A stretch of DNA of 64,000 nt from Halioglobus sp. (GCA_020443425.1 JAGRIE010000015.1:26625-90624); one strand, 5' to 3'. Shown: positions 25,857 through 34,834, counted from the first letter of the stretch. Notes: a model not told the origin generated them from the sequence alone. Numbers and translations are program-made.

Positions 25857-26723
25857 TTGAAAACAATAAAAACGGCACTGTTCTGCACGGCCCTGTTGTT
25901 CCTTTATGCCTGTAGCCACCCGATTGAAATAGAGGGTGAAGGAGACGTGTCGTCCAACTACGGTCGCAGCTGTACCCTGGAAGATACCTTGACGGACCCG
26001 GTGCCTGACAACTGCGCCAAGAACTACGTCGTCAATGACTATTTTGATACCTACACTGCCACGCCTCGCGCGGGCTGGCAGTTCGATAGCTGGCGCAATT
26101 ACTGTGCCGACGCAGTGGACAATACCTGCACCTTCAATTTGACGGCAGAGCAGGTACGCGGTGCGTGGTTCAGGACAGTGCCGCCGCTGGTTGCGGTATT
26201 CACGCCTGTGGGCAGCGTCAATTGCTCGTCGGTTGTTCCCGGCAGCAACTTCAGGGATGAAATGCTGTGCGCGCACAATGCCCGGCGCGGGACGTTCCCG
26301 ACCCCCGAGCCTGACCCGGCACTTGAAGACCTGGAATGGGATGAGGCGCTCGCTGATATCGCCGCCGGCTATGCCGAGCAGTGCACGTGGGCGCACAACA
26401 GCAATCGCAGTGACAGCTATCCCGGCTATGTCGGTGAGAACCTGGCGCTGTTTTCCAGCGGGTGGTCAGTCGACAGCCTGGTCGAATCAGCCCTCACCGG
26501 CTGGGTGGAGAATGAAATGCCGGATTACGACTATGCCACCAACACCTGCTCGGGTGTCTGCGGGCACTACACCCAGGTGGTATGGCGGGCGACCACGCAT
26601 GTGGGATGTGCGGTGAAGCAGTGCGCCTCTTTCACCAACCTCGATTCATCGTGGGACAACGCCTATCTGATGGTCTGCAATTACTCGCCGGGTGGAAATT
26701 ACAACGGGCAGTGGCCGTATTAG
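25857..26723 (+). CDS. CAP (SCP/PR1) domain lipoprotein
   Basis: The protein (288 residues) starts at TTG with GAAGGGG six bases upstream. A lipoprotein signal (LFLYAC, Cys19) precedes a short beta domain (~25-105; YFDTYTATPRAGWQFDSWRNYC) resembling the InlB B-repeat-like modules of surface proteins. Residues ~125-288 form a CAP domain with both eukaryotic-style signatures: GHYTQVVWRATTHVGCA and YLMVCNYSPGGNYNGQ. The candidate site residues His (ARRG/AHN region), Glu (VGEN) and His (GHYTQ) are present. At least ten Cys suggest disulfides. Function of bacterial CAP proteins is unclear. Confidence 0.85.
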   Translation: MKTIKTALFCTALLFLYACSHPIEIEGEGDVSSNYGRSCTLEDTLTDPVPDNCAKNYVVNDYFDTYTATPRAGWQFDSWRNYCADAVDNTCTFNLTAEQVRGAWFRTVPPLVAVFTPVGSVNCSSVVPGSNFRDEMLCAHNARRGTFPTPEPDPALEDLEWDEALADIAAGYAEQCTWAHNSNRSDSYPGYVGENLALFSSGWSVDSLVESALTGWVENEMPDYDYATNTCSGVCGHYTQVVWRATTHVGCAVKQCASFTNLDSSWDNAYLMVCNYSPGGNYNGQWPY

Positions 26724-26758
26724 GCTGCAGCCGTTTGCGTCAACCTCGCGCTGATTCG

Positions 26759-27241
26759 CTAGAGTGTGGGGGTGGACACACACAATGCCCGCTTCCTGGC
26801 AGCGTCGTCTGCGACAAAGGTGTATGTATTCCCTTTGGTGAGTATCACAATCCAGGAGGACATCGAAGTGCTGGGTTCGTTGGTCCAGGCCCAGGGGCCG
26901 GTCAGGCGGAACAGCGGCGACACCTTGCAGGTGAACCCCGAGCCACAGTTACTTTCGAGCTTGCCGGTTTTGTCATACAGCGATTGCAGTTCTGCCACTG
27001 ACGGCAGGCGCCAGCCGTCGCCTTTACTGGCGCAGAAACGGCCGGCCGCAGCCCAGTTGATGTCGGAACCGTTGTCGGCCTGTGCCCATTCGAGGCCGGT
27101 AGCAGCCTGCTTCAGTACACCGCCTCCGAGGTCGGTCATTTCAGCGTTGGGAGTGTCGTCGGCAACAAGCAACTGGCCGGGATAAGCGGCGGATGAACTC
27201 GCCAATACAAGGCACATCAACTTTCTTCGTACAGCGCGCAT
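26759..27241 (-). CDS. DUF1566 (Lcl C-terminal) domain secreted protein
   Basis: The 160-residue product (from ATG 27241, which has GAGGG upstream) has a signal peptide ending near YPGQLLVA and a DUF1566 domain: LEWAQADNGSDINWAAAGRFC, GDGWRLPSVAELQSLYD, WAWTNEPSTSMSSWIVIL and RALCVS. DUF1566 is the C-type-lectin-like module at the end of Legionella collagen-like protein and many surface proteins. No fibre domain is attached here. A GTG-type extension to 27283 is possible but breaks the signal peptide. It converges with the CAP gene, 35 bases apart. Confidence 0.75.
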   Translation of the reverse strand: MRAVRRKLMCLVLASSSAAYPGQLLVADDTPNAEMTDLGGGVLKQAATGLEWAQADNGSDINWAAAGRFCASKGDGWRLPSVAELQSLYDKTGKLESNCGSGFTCKVSPLFRLTGPWAWTNEPSTSMSSWIVILTKGNTYTFVADDAARKRALCVSTPTL

Positions 27242-27465
27242 AACGCCCTCTAAGGGTGATATTTTGTCGCCTATTCTGTACACGTTTTCGGCAATGACAA
27301 GTAAATTCGCGAGTGATTATTCCGTATTTCTGCACGTATTGACGGCCCCACCCTGCCTAGAAGCGGCCACCGTGATGTGGCGTTGCCGGCTGAGGGGAAA
27401 CGCCCGCGAAGGCCCCGATCGTGATGCGCCGGCGTGAAACGGCCTGCGCGCGGTTAATACCGCGC

Positions 27466-28290
27466 CTATTTGGGAAACACCAGGGTGTAGGTCAGGCGCG
27501 CACCCCAGCCATCGGGGCCGGTATCATCGGGGGTATCTGCCCAGTAGCGCGCCCCGACTTGCACGGACATGGGTTGCTTGCCAATCCTGAAGACCTGCGT
27601 GACCTGCAAGTTGACCGGTACCGACCACGCGTTGCCGACCCAGTCATACGTCGACTCAGTATTGAGCATGAAGGTGGTGTTGCTGGCGGTGGTATAGCCA
27701 AAAAACGGCTGCAAAAAAGTGGCATCGACATCGCTGGCATCGCCATTGCCCGCGTAGGACCACAGGTGATTCACCAGCGCACCGAAAGTCCAGCCATTGT
27801 CCTGCTTGAGCGCCACGGCAGTTGGCCCCGCCGCCCATTTCTCAGCGCCGAGCAGGTCATCAGTCGCGGTGCGCAGCAGCAGGGCTGGCCCCACGCCCCA
27901 GGTCCAGCCGCTCGGCGTCAGTGCCTTGGGTGACAGGAAGAAGCTCTGTGTTACGTCGCCAATGCCATCTTCATCATTGCCGGGTGGGACATCCTGCAGC
28001 GCGATGACCGGAAGGATGGTTCGAGAAATCACGTTCCAGTCAGCGTTCAGGTCGATTGGAACTACCGGTTGAATATTCAACAGTGTGCGTTCGCCTTTCT
28101 TGCTGGGGCCAATATCGTCATCGTAATTGAACTGGAACGGTACGCTGATCATGGCCGCGATGGGATTATTGAGCTTCTTGGCGATATCTGCCTCATTGTC
28201 CTGAGCTTCAGCACTGAAGCCCGGAATCAGCAGGGTCGCAATGACCAGTGAAAGACAGGGTTGCTTCTGGTATCTGTGTTTGTTACCCAT
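27466..28290 (-). CDS. Outer-membrane beta-barrel transporter-like protein
   Basis: The 274-residue protein has a signal peptide (to about GFSAEA) and alternating beta strands ending in the aromatic-terminated LTYTLVFPK typical of outer-membrane barrels. NPIAAMISVPFQFNYDDDIGP and LNIQPVVPIDLNADWNVISRTILPVI are hallmarks of a conserved proteobacterial family often labelled transporter or, wrongly, neuromedin U. Cargo is unknown. It is monocistronic. Confidence 0.75.
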   Translation of the reverse strand: MGNKHRYQKQPCLSLVIATLLIPGFSAEAQDNEADIAKKLNNPIAAMISVPFQFNYDDDIGPSKKGERTLLNIQPVVPIDLNADWNVISRTILPVIALQDVPPGNDEDGIGDVTQSFFLSPKALTPSGWTWGVGPALLLRTATDDLLGAEKWAAGPTAVALKQDNGWTFGALVNHLWSYAGNGDASDVDATFLQPFFGYTTASNTTFMLNTESTYDWVGNAWSVPVNLQVTQVFRIGKQPMSVQVGARYWADTPDDTGPDGWGARLTYTLVFPK

Positions 28291-28696
28291 TGCTTGGCAT
28301 CTCTAGTGTTTGTGGACTTTCAGCTGCTGACTCTTGACGCTCCCCTTCAGGGCGGTGGTAAGAAAACGGCATTCATGCCAATCAAGGGCCCACGCTTTGC
28401 GATCCCTGGTTTGGGGAGAGTGGTTCTAGTTGTTCACTATCGGCTACTGTCCGGACCATTTGAGTAAGGTTAGCAGATTATATCGTAGTTCGGCGTGGTC
28501 ACTCACTCCGCGTTCTCTTTTTCCAATGGAGTAGAGACGTTCACTGATCTTGAAACACTGTAGATTATATTGCTATCAAGATCAGTCTGGTCATAATCCA
28601 GAAAGGCCGGTGCCGCACCGAGTTCCCAGCGAACCACCTGTCCGCGTAACGCGATCAGGGGAAACCGCCGAGCCTGGCTGCCATGATGTCGCAAGG
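28291..28696. other. Gene-free stretch between barrel gene and lysR
   Basis: This 406-base stretch carries no ORF with a convincing start site or family match. It is lower in G+C than its left flank. Its only clear structure is an 11-base perfect inverted repeat at 28543-28586. It probably holds the barrel-gene promoter at its left end and lysR's 3' untranslated region at the right. Confidence 0.5.
28543..28586. repeat. 11-base perfect inverted repeat
   Basis: Arms ACTGATCTTGA (28543-28553) and TCAAGATCAGT (28576-28586) are perfectly complementary across a 22-base A+T-rich loop. It lies about 110 bases beyond the lysR stop. It could terminate lysR or be an operator; no U-run follows. Confidence 0.6.
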
Positions 28697-29632
28697 CTAG
28701 GCAAGAACCTCCTCACGCAAAAACCCACGCGCTACAAGAAGCCGCAAAACCTCTTTACATTTTTCCTGCAACATATCCCGCAACAGGCGCACAGCGGGGG
28801 TAATGGATCGCCTGCTCGGGCAGATCAACCACAGTTCCGTTGAGCGCGGTTGATACTCAGGCATGACGTTAACCACGTTACCGGACAGCAGATCTTTCGA
28901 CATATCCAGGCAGGATTTGACAGCCAATCCGTTACCGGCAACACACCAGCGCCTGACCAGTTCACCGTCATTGGCCGCGCGGTCGCCGCTCATTTTGATC
29001 TTGTAGTCGCTGGAATCGCGCGTGAAAACCCAATCGTCGTAGATAATGTCGTGCAGTTGGTAAAACAAGCCGTTATGGGCCGCCAGATCGTGCGGGTGTT
29101 GCGGCGTGCCGTGCGATTTGAGGTAATCAGGGGTTGCACACAGTAGTGCCGGCGCATTGCAGATTTTGAAACCGTAGAGGCTGGCATCGCTGGGAGACCC
29201 GTAGCGCAGTGCGACATCCACCGCATCGCGATAGAAGTCGATGTTACTGTCGCCGATGTTCAGCTTTAAGCTGACGTCGGGGTACGTCACCATAAAGTCA
29301 TCCAGCCAGGGCACGACGAGGTTGCGCCCCAGATCCGAGGACAGGGACAAGCGCAGCTCCCCTTCCACCACATCCAGATCATCGCGCATATTCTGCCGGG
29401 CCGTCTCCAGCATGGCGAGCGCCTGCTGGCACTGCGGGATAAAACGCTCACCGGCACTGGAGAGGCGAAGCTGCCGCGTGGTGCGAATGAACAACTCTGC
29501 CCCCAGCGCTTTTTCCGCCCGCTTCAACGCGGCACTGGCCGTTGCCGTGCGCATATCCAGATGCGTGGCGGCAGCAGTGATACTGCGGAACTCAGCCACC
29601 TTGAGTACGACTTGTAGATCTTCCAAAAGCAT
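28697..29632 (-). CDS. LysR family transcriptional regulator
   Basis: The 311-residue protein has the LysR winged helix-turn-helix at its N-terminus (DLQVVLKVAEFRSITAAATHLDMRTATASAALKRAEKALGAELFIRTTRQLRLS) and an effector domain with ELRLSLSSDLGRNLVVPWLDDF. Codon use is less G+C-biased than in the flanks. It is divergent from an oxidoreductase operon with three palindromes between them, the standard layout for LysR self-repression and target activation. The inducer is unknown; oxidoreductase and SDR targets suggest an aldehyde, ketone or quinone. Confidence 0.92.
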   Translation of the reverse strand: MLLEDLQVVLKVAEFRSITAAATHLDMRTATASAALKRAEKALGAELFIRTTRQLRLSSAGERFIPQCQQALAMLETARQNMRDDLDVVEGELRLSLSSDLGRNLVVPWLDDFMVTYPDVSLKLNIGDSNIDFYRDAVDVALRYGSPSDASLYGFKICNAPALLCATPDYLKSHGTPQHPHDLAAHNGLFYQLHDIIYDDWVFTRDSSDYKIKMSGDRAANDGELVRRWCVAGNGLAVKSCLDMSKDLLSGNVVNVMPEYQPRSTELWLICPSRRSITPAVRLLRDMLQEKCKEVLRLLVARGFLREEVLA

Positions 29633-29655
29633 ATTATCTAATATTTTTTGATAAT
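29633..29655. promoter_or_regulatory. LysR-type operator palindrome
   Basis: ATTATC and GATAAT are perfect inverted arms separated by 11 bases, matching the T-N11-A type of LysR binding site. It abuts the lysR start codon, where binding would block lysR's own translation start region and promoter. Confidence 0.55.
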
Positions 29656-29680
29656 GTTTCTTTTATTATGCTGTTTATAG

Positions 29681-29701
29681 GGATATGATCAAGCCATATC
29701 C
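29681..29701. promoter_or_regulatory. Second palindrome in the lysR/oxidoreductase divergent region
   Basis: GGATATG and CATATCC are perfect 7-base arms with a 7-base spacer, 36 bases before the oxidoreductase start. It is a candidate activation or repression site for the divergent operon. Confidence 0.45.
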
Positions 29702-29705
29702 TGCA

Positions 29706-29728
29706 CTCCAGTTACTCAAGCACTGGAG
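29706..29728. promoter_or_regulatory. Third palindrome, enclosing the oxidoreductase ribosome-binding site
   Basis: CTCCAGT and ACTGGAG are perfect 7-base arms with a 9-base loop. The right arm contains the GGAG that serves as ribosome-binding site for the ATG at 29737. In mRNA the hairpin could mask it. Confidence 0.45.
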
Positions 29729-29736
29729 ACCTACCC

Positions 29737-30774
29737 ATGAAAGCCATCGCGTATCAACAATCACTGCCCATCGAGCACCCCGAATCGCTGCTGGATATCG
29801 AACTGCCCCAACCCAATGCCGAGGGTCATGACCTGCTCGTCAAGGTGAATGCCGTTGCGGTAAACCCGGTGGATTACAAAATTCGCCAGAATGTCGCACC
29901 TGAATCCGGTCAATACAAAGTCCTCGGCTGGGACACAGTGGGTGAAGTAGTCGCCACAGGACAATCCGCTACGCAGTTCAAGCCGGGGGATCAGGTGTTC
30001 TATGCGGGCGATCTCAATCGCCAGGGCGGGAATGCCGAGTATCAATTGGTGGATGAGCGACTGGTGGGGCGCAAGCCGAAAAGCCTGTCCAATGCCGAGG
30101 CCGCAGCACTGCCACTGACGACCATCACCGCCTGGGAACTGTTGTTTGAACATCTGGGCATTGCGCAGCAGCACCCGGACTCTACAGCACACTCCGCAGA
30201 AGTCATCCTGGTGGTCGGCGCGGCGGGGGGAGTGGGTTCTATCCTGCTGCAGCTTGCCAGATCGATTACCGGCGCCACCCTCATCGCCACCGCATCGCGC
30301 GAAAGCTCAATCGAGTGGGTGAAAAAACTGGGCGCGCACTATGTCATCGACCACAGCAAACCCCTGCAGCCGCAACTCGAAGCACTTACGGCCAATCACG
30401 GTGTAGGCCAGGTGACCCATGTTGCCAGCCTGAATGGCACAGATGCCTATTTCGATAGCTATACAGAGCTGCTCGTGCCGTTTGGCAAAATCGCGATGAT
30501 CGACGATCCAGAGACATTTGATGTCGCAAAACTGAAACCCAAGAGCCTGTCATTGCACTGGGAGTTCATGTTTGCGCGGTCGATGTTTCAAGCGGCGGAT
30601 ATGCATGAGCAAGGCCGCTTGCTGACCCGGGTCGCGGAGTTGGTTGATCAGGGTATTATTCAAACCACAGCGGGCAAGACACTGGGTAGTATTAATGCCG
30701 AGAACCTGAAGCTGGCGCACTCTGAGTTGGAGTCTCGTCGCGCTATCGGAAAAATCGTACTGGAGGGATTCTAA
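29737..30774 (+). CDS. Zinc-type alcohol dehydrogenase-like (MDR) oxidoreductase
   Basis: The 345-residue protein is a medium-chain dehydrogenase/reductase of the quinone-oxidoreductase group (zinc-binding alcohol dehydrogenase family, probably zinc-free). It has VKVNAVAVNPVDYKIR, PKSLSNAEAAALPLTTITAWELLFEHLG and the NAD(P) site ILVVGAAGGVGSILLQLAR. It is the first gene of an operon divergent from lysR, with an SDR gene 27 bases downstream. Lower G+C than the flanks supports later acquisition. Substrate is unknown; the family reduces quinones or activated alkenes. Confidence 0.9.
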   Translation: MKAIAYQQSLPIEHPESLLDIELPQPNAEGHDLLVKVNAVAVNPVDYKIRQNVAPESGQYKVLGWDTVGEVVATGQSATQFKPGDQVFYAGDLNRQGGNAEYQLVDERLVGRKPKSLSNAEAAALPLTTITAWELLFEHLGIAQQHPDSTAHSAEVILVVGAAGGVGSILLQLARSITGATLIATASRESSIEWVKKLGAHYVIDHSKPLQPQLEALTANHGVGQVTHVASLNGTDAYFDSYTELLVPFGKIAMIDDPETFDVAKLKPKSLSLHWEFMFARSMFQAADMHEQGRLLTRVAELVDQGIIQTTAGKTLGSINAENLKLAHSELESRRAIGKIVLEGF

Positions 30775-30801
30775 ACACGTCGCCCCAAGGAAGCATTCCC
30801 A

Positions 30802-31608
30802 ATGCGAAAAACGATTCTTATCACAGGTTCCACTGATGGCATCGGCCTGGCCACCGCGACGGCAATGCTCTCGCAGGGACACAGAGTCCTGCTGCATGGT
30901 CGCGATGCAGAAAAGCTTGCTCAGGTGTACACCGAGCTCACCGGGCAGGCAGGCAACCCGCGCGTTGAGAAGTATCTGGCAGACCTGTCTGTTATGGCTG
31001 AGGTGGAGACACTTGCCAAGGCCATAGCGAGGCAGCATAGCAAGCTCGATGTGTTGATCAATAATGCCGGTGTGTTTCGGGTTGCACAGACCACAACCAA
31101 TGACGGACTGGATGTACGCTTTGCGGTGAATACGCTCGCCCCGTACTTGTTGACGCTGCGATTGCTACCACTGTTAGGCGAAAGCGGACGCGTGATCAAT
31201 CTGTCGTCCGCCGCCCAGTCTCCAGTAAACATCGAAGCACTGGCCGGCCGCCTTCAGATACCCGATGCGTTCGAAGCCTACGCGCAAAGTAAACTGGCGC
31301 TGACCATGTGGTCTCTTCAGCTGGCACACACGTTGGGGCGTTCGGGGCCAGCGATACTTGCAGTGAACCCCGGTTCGATGCTCGGCAGCAAAATGGTCAG
31401 AGAGGGGTTTGGCGTCGCCGGGGGCGATCTGGCAAAAGGCGTAGACATTTTATGCCGCGCCGCCCTGACGGAAGAATTTGCAGATGCCTCAGGCCAGTAC
31501 TTTGACAATGACTCAGGCGCGTTCAGTAACCCGCACCCCGATGCGTTGAGCCCACAAAAACGTGCCGAAGTCGTACATGCTATCGAAAACACCCTGGGAG
31601 GCTTATGA
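30802..31608 (+). CDS. SDR family NAD(P)-dependent oxidoreductase
   Basis: This 268-residue short-chain dehydrogenase has the cofactor motif TGSTDGIGLATA (TGxxxGIG), the LDVLINNAGVFR segment (NNAG), a catalytic Ser in NLSSAAQS, and Tyr and Lys in AYAQSKLAL (YxxxK). AAGGA lies upstream of the ATG. It overlaps the next gene by four bases (ATGA). Substrate is unknown; as an operon partner of the MDR enzyme it may act on the same carbonyl compound. Confidence 0.9.
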   Translation: MRKTILITGSTDGIGLATATAMLSQGHRVLLHGRDAEKLAQVYTELTGQAGNPRVEKYLADLSVMAEVETLAKAIARQHSKLDVLINNAGVFRVAQTTTNDGLDVRFAVNTLAPYLLTLRLLPLLGESGRVINLSSAAQSPVNIEALAGRLQIPDAFEAYAQSKLALTMWSLQLAHTLGRSGPAILAVNPGSMLGSKMVREGFGVAGGDLAKGVDILCRAALTEEFADASGQYFDNDSGAFSNPHPDALSPQKRAEVVHAIENTLGGL

Positions 31609-32455
31609 GGCACTTCAACAGACGTTCAGCTCTGGCTGTAATGGCTGTACTGGCATTACCGGCTTTTAGCCTTGCCGATACCGCCCGTGCCGAAATACCC
31701 GAACCCCGTTCAGAGGTGGTGTCAGTAGATGACGTAACCTGGGGATACCTGACCCCGCCAGGGGTGACAAAGGCCCCAGAGCTGCGGATTTATGGGGCGA
31801 CAGAACGAAGAATACAGCAGCGGGTATTCTGCTGCAGTTTCCCGAGGGCTTTTCTTCGCCGCCCCACATTCACAACATCACTTACCGTGGTGTCGTTATT
31901 CAGGGCGAACTGCATAACGACGACCCCGACGCAGAAGCGATGTGGCTGCCTACTGGCTCATTCTGGACGCAACCGGCCGGCGAGGCGCATGTAACAGCGG
32001 CCAATGGGCAACATAACGTCGCCTATATCGAAATCAACAGTGGCCCCTACCTTGTTCAACCTACCGAGCAGGCATACGACAATTCCGAGCGGCCAGTGAA
32101 TGTTCACCCATCGAATATTGTCTGGCTGGATTCCTGCAGTAAGGATGAGAACGGGCCATCCGATATTCAAATCGCCTACTTATGGGGAGACACCGCCAAG
32201 GGCAGCTTGCGCGGCACCATGCTGAAAATTCCCGCGGGTTTTGAAGGAGTCATCCGCAGTAATGCGGATCAGTTCAGGGCCGTCGTTATTGAAGGAGAAT
32301 TAGATTACAACAATCAGCAGGACCTGAAGACACTCGGGGCCGGTAGCTATTTTGGCTCTGCCGGTGATTTCGTACACGAGATATCTGCCAGGCCCGGGCA
32401 AGCACTGACACTCTATATCCGCAGCGACGATACATTCGATATATTAGCTGATTGA
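31605..32455 (+). pseudogene. DUF4437 cupin-like protein, disrupted by a frameshift
   Basis: The gene starts inside the SDR stop (ATGA) with a signal-like MRHFNRRSALAVMAVLALPAFSLA. Its first frame reads correctly to about 31790; the rest of the family sequence ([20 protein letters not shown], then [20 protein letters not shown] and the [20 protein letters not shown] part) continues in another frame from 31793 to the stop at 32455. One missing base repairs it; adding a T to the TTT run at 31789-31791 would give ...RILWGDRT. DUF4437 proteins are cupin-like with a metal-binding His pair (HIHN). Either the gene is dead, it is a phase-variable run, or this is a sequencing error. Without repair the first frame ends at 31994 as nonsense. 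Confidence 0.82.
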
Positions 32456-32546
32456 CCCAGTAACAATCAGTCTGGTTGCTGGCCCGAATAACCGGGGCGA
32501 CTAGGTAATTGTGACATGGGAATGTTGGTAACTGCCGGAGTAAGAA

Positions 32547-32622
32547 TGGTGCCCGGAGACAGAATCGAACTGCCGACACGGGGATTTTCAATCCCCTGCT
32601 CTACCGACTGAGCTATCCGGGC
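32547..32622 (-). tRNA. tRNA-Phe (GAA)
   Basis: The reverse strand folds as a 76-base tRNA: 5' acceptor GCCCGGA pairing with TCCGGGC, D-arm AGCTCAGTCGGTAGAGC, anticodon arm GGGGATTGAAAATCCCC with anticodon GAA, T-arm with GTTCGATTC, and encoded CCA end. It sits at the edge of the lower-G+C lysR patch, a common position for acquired DNA, but I see no duplicated 3' end nearby. Confidence 0.96.
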
Positions 32623-32719
32623 GTAACGCAGAGTTTACATTTCTCGCATTGCGCGAAAGGCGCGTATTAAACCTGTCTGCGCGGCGGGAGTCAAGCCACC
32701 ACTGGCTTTGGGGGGCGGC

Positions 32720-32992
32720 TTACTTCGAAGGTGGGACGTAGCCCTCAGCTTTGTCGTAGTCTTCGCCGGAAAAGTACTTGTCCATTTCGCCCTGCAGGTA
32801 CTTCCTCGCTTCGGGGTCCACCAGGCTCAGGTGCTTCTCGTTGATCAGCATGGTCTGGTGGCTCTGCCAGTCCTGCCACGCCTGCTTTGACACGTTTTCA
32901 AAGATTTCCTGCCCTTTGGGGCCGGGATAGGGGGGCGCATCCAGCCCTTCCATTTCCTTTTTGTACTTGGTGCAAAAAACCATGCGGGACAT
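32720..32992 (-). CDS. yggX: Fe(2+)-trafficking protein YggX
   Basis: The 90-residue protein matches YggX throughout: [18 protein letters not shown] with the conserved Cys7, [23 protein letters not shown], and [20 protein letters not shown]. YggX protects iron-sulfur clusters against oxidation and moves ferrous iron. It follows mutY, which encodes an iron-sulfur enzyme, by 15 bases; this pairing is conserved in gammaproteobacteria. Confidence 0.95.
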   Translation of the reverse strand: MSRMVFCTKYKKEMEGLDAPPYPGPKGQEIFENVSKQAWQDWQSHQTMLINEKHLSLVDPEARKYLQGEMDKYFSGEDYDKAEGYVPPSK

Positions 32993-33007
32993 CTCAATAC
33001 TCCAAAT

Positions 33008-34057
33008 TTATGCCAGTTGGGCCAGTAGCGAGGCCACCGGGGCCGCGAGGCCGATTTGTGGGGGCTGGCGCAGGTTATACCAGAGCTGCCGGGAGGCTTC
33101 CATCACTGCTTGGGGCGTGGTGTCGAGCGTCGCCATCACGGGCGTGATATCGAGGTGGTAGTGGCTGAAGGTATGGCGGAAGCCGGGGAGCACCTGCAGC
33201 GCGGCGGGCTCGGCACCCCAGCGGTCCAGGCACAGTGTACGCCCGTGGGCGGGTGCGTCGATTTCAGGGAAGCACCACAGGCCGCCCCAGATACCGCTGG
33301 GGGGGCGCTTCTCCAGCCAGATATCGCCGTCGCCACTGCGTGCAATCAGGAAACAGGCCGATTTGACGGGCAGCACTTTGCGCGGTTTTTTGCCCGGGTA
33401 GGCGTGCTGGTCGCCGTGCGCCAGCGCCTGGCAGCCGCTTGCCAGCGGGCAGCGTTTGCAGTCCGGCGCGGAGCGTGTGCACAGCGTGGCGCCCAGATCC
33501 ATCATCGCCTGGGTGTAATCGGCGCAGCGTTTGCGGGGGGTGTATTGTTCGGCGATATCCCACAGGTGCTGGTGTACTGCGGACTGTCCGGGCCAGCCGT
33601 CCACCCGCTGGTAGCGCGCGAGCACGCGTTTGACATTGCCGTCGAGAATACTGGCCCGCTGCCCGAACGCGATACTCAGGATGGCGCCGGCGGTGGAGCG
33701 CCCCACGCCGGGCAGGCTGCAGAGGCCTTCGAGTGTGTCCGGGAACCGTCCCTGCCCCTCCTCCGCGATCTGTTTGGCGGCCTTGTGCAGGTTGCGCGCG
33801 CGCGCGTAGTAACCCAGCCCCGTCCACAGGTGCAGGACTGCATCCTCGGGCGCTCCGGCAAGGGCCTGTACGTCCGGGAAAGCGGCCATGAAGCGCTCAA
33901 AATACGGGATCACCGTTTTTACCTGGGTCTGCTGCAGCATGATCTCCGAGACCCAGACGCGATAGGGGCTGGTATCGCGCTGCCACGGCAGGTCGTGGCG
34001 GCCGTGCTGGTCGAACCATTTGAGGACGCGATTGGCAAAGGCGTTGGCGCTGGGCAT
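33008..34057 (-). CDS. mutY: A/G-specific adenine glycosylase
   Basis: MutY removes adenine mispaired with 8-oxoguanine. The 349-residue protein has [25 protein letters not shown] with the catalytic Glu, the helix-hairpin-helix [12 protein letters not shown] with downstream Asp, the 4Fe-4S Cys cluster C-X6-C-X2-C-X5-C ([17 protein letters not shown]), and a C-terminal NUDIX-like 8-oxoG recognition domain ([11 protein letters not shown]). I start at ATG 34057 ([19 protein letters not shown]), which matches family length; the frame is open much further upstream but would overlap hisB on the other strand. Confidence 0.95.
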   Translation of the reverse strand: MPSANAFANRVLKWFDQHGRHDLPWQRDTSPYRVWVSEIMLQQTQVKTVIPYFERFMAAFPDVQALAGAPEDAVLHLWTGLGYYARARNLHKAAKQIAEEGQGRFPDTLEGLCSLPGVGRSTAGAILSIAFGQRASILDGNVKRVLARYQRVDGWPGQSAVHQHLWDIAEQYTPRKRCADYTQAMMDLGATLCTRSAPDCKRCPLASGCQALAHGDQHAYPGKKPRKVLPVKSACFLIARSGDGDIWLEKRPPSGIWGGLWCFPEIDAPAHGRTLCLDRWGAEPAALQVLPGFRHTFSHYHLDITPVMATLDTTPQAVMEASRQLWYNLRQPPQIGLAAPVASLLAQLA

Positions 34058-34182
34058 ATCCGGGTCTGGAACAGGCGTGGGCCGTACAGGGTAAAGCTTC
34101 ACCTGCCGGAGCGCTACTGCGCCGGGATGTATACGTTCCCCGATTGCCATAAAGTGCCAGTGAATTAAGCAGCACATTCCCC

Positions 34183-34188
34183 TATAAT
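34183..34188 (+). promoter_or_regulatory. Putative -10 element of the his operon
   Basis: A perfect TATAAT lies 53 bases before hisB. The -35 position (34160-34165, GTGAAT) is weak. It is the only -10-like element in the mutY/hisB divergent gap. No his leader peptide or attenuator is visible. Confidence 0.45.
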
Positions 34189-34240
34189 GGCCGGCTTTTC
34201 GGGGGACGGGTTCCCCGAAGCCACCCCGCTGGAGAGTCCC

Positions 34241-34834
34241 ATGGCTGAACGCAAGGCCACGATCACACGCAACACGCTGGAGACCCAGATAACCGCCTCG
34301 GTGAATCTGGACGGTACCGGCAAGGCCGAATTCGAAACCGGCATCCCCTTTCTCGACCACATGCTGGACCAGGTCGCCCGCCACGGCATGATTGACCTGG
34401 ACATCAATGCCAAAGGCGATCTGCACATCGACGATCACCACACGGTGGAGGATATCGGGATCACGCTGGGCCAGGCCGTGGCCGCCGCCGTGGGTGACAA
34501 GAAAGGTATTCTGCGCTACGGCCACGCCTATGTGCCGCTGGATGAGGCGCTGTCGCGGGTGGTGATCGACTTCTCCGGTCGCCCCGGGCTCGAGTTCAAT
34601 GTGCCGTTTACCCGCGCCTCCGTGGGCGGCTTTGACGTGGACCTGTTCATGGAGTTTTTCCAGGGGTTCGTCAACCACGCGCTGGTGACGCTGCATATCG
34701 ACAACCTGCGCGGCGACAACACCCACCACCAGGCCGAGACGGTGTTCAAGGCATTCGGCCGCGCTGTGCGCATGGCGTTGACAGCTGACCCGCGGATGGC
34801 GGGTGTCACGCCCTCCACCAAAGGCGTGTTGTAA
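34241..34834 (+). CDS. hisB: Imidazoleglycerol-phosphate dehydratase
   Basis: HisB (monofunctional, 197 residues) dehydrates imidazoleglycerol phosphate in histidine synthesis. Metal-site motifs DIDAKGD-like [21 protein letters not shown] and [19 protein letters not shown] are intact, as is [20 protein letters not shown] use ATG 34241 with GGAGAG upstream; an in-frame ATG 18 codons earlier lies in the promoter region. hisH follows 14 bases later. Confidence 0.96.
   Translation: MAERKATITRNTLETQITASVNLDGTGKAEFETGIPFLDHMLDQVARHGMIDLDINAKGDLHIDDHHTVEDIGITLGQAVAAAVGDKKGILRYGHAYVPLDEALSRVVIDFSGRPGLEFNVPFTRASVGGFDVDLFMEFFQGFVNHALVTLHIDNLRGDNTHHQAETVFKAFGRAVRMALTADPRMAGVTPSTKGVL

Noticed and set aside
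28503-28694. 63-codon minus-strand ORF downstream of lysR
   Set aside because: No ribosome-binding site or family match; it overlaps the inverted repeat and is probably chance.
32547-32622. tRNA-Phe as an integration site with a duplicated 3' end
   Set aside because: I looked for the tRNA 3' sequence again around 28.3-28.6 kb and found no copy; there is also no integrase gene.
34058-34729. Upstream extension of the mutY frame by 224 codons
   Set aside because: It runs antisense through hisB, and known MutY proteins start at MPSANAFA-like sequences near 34057.
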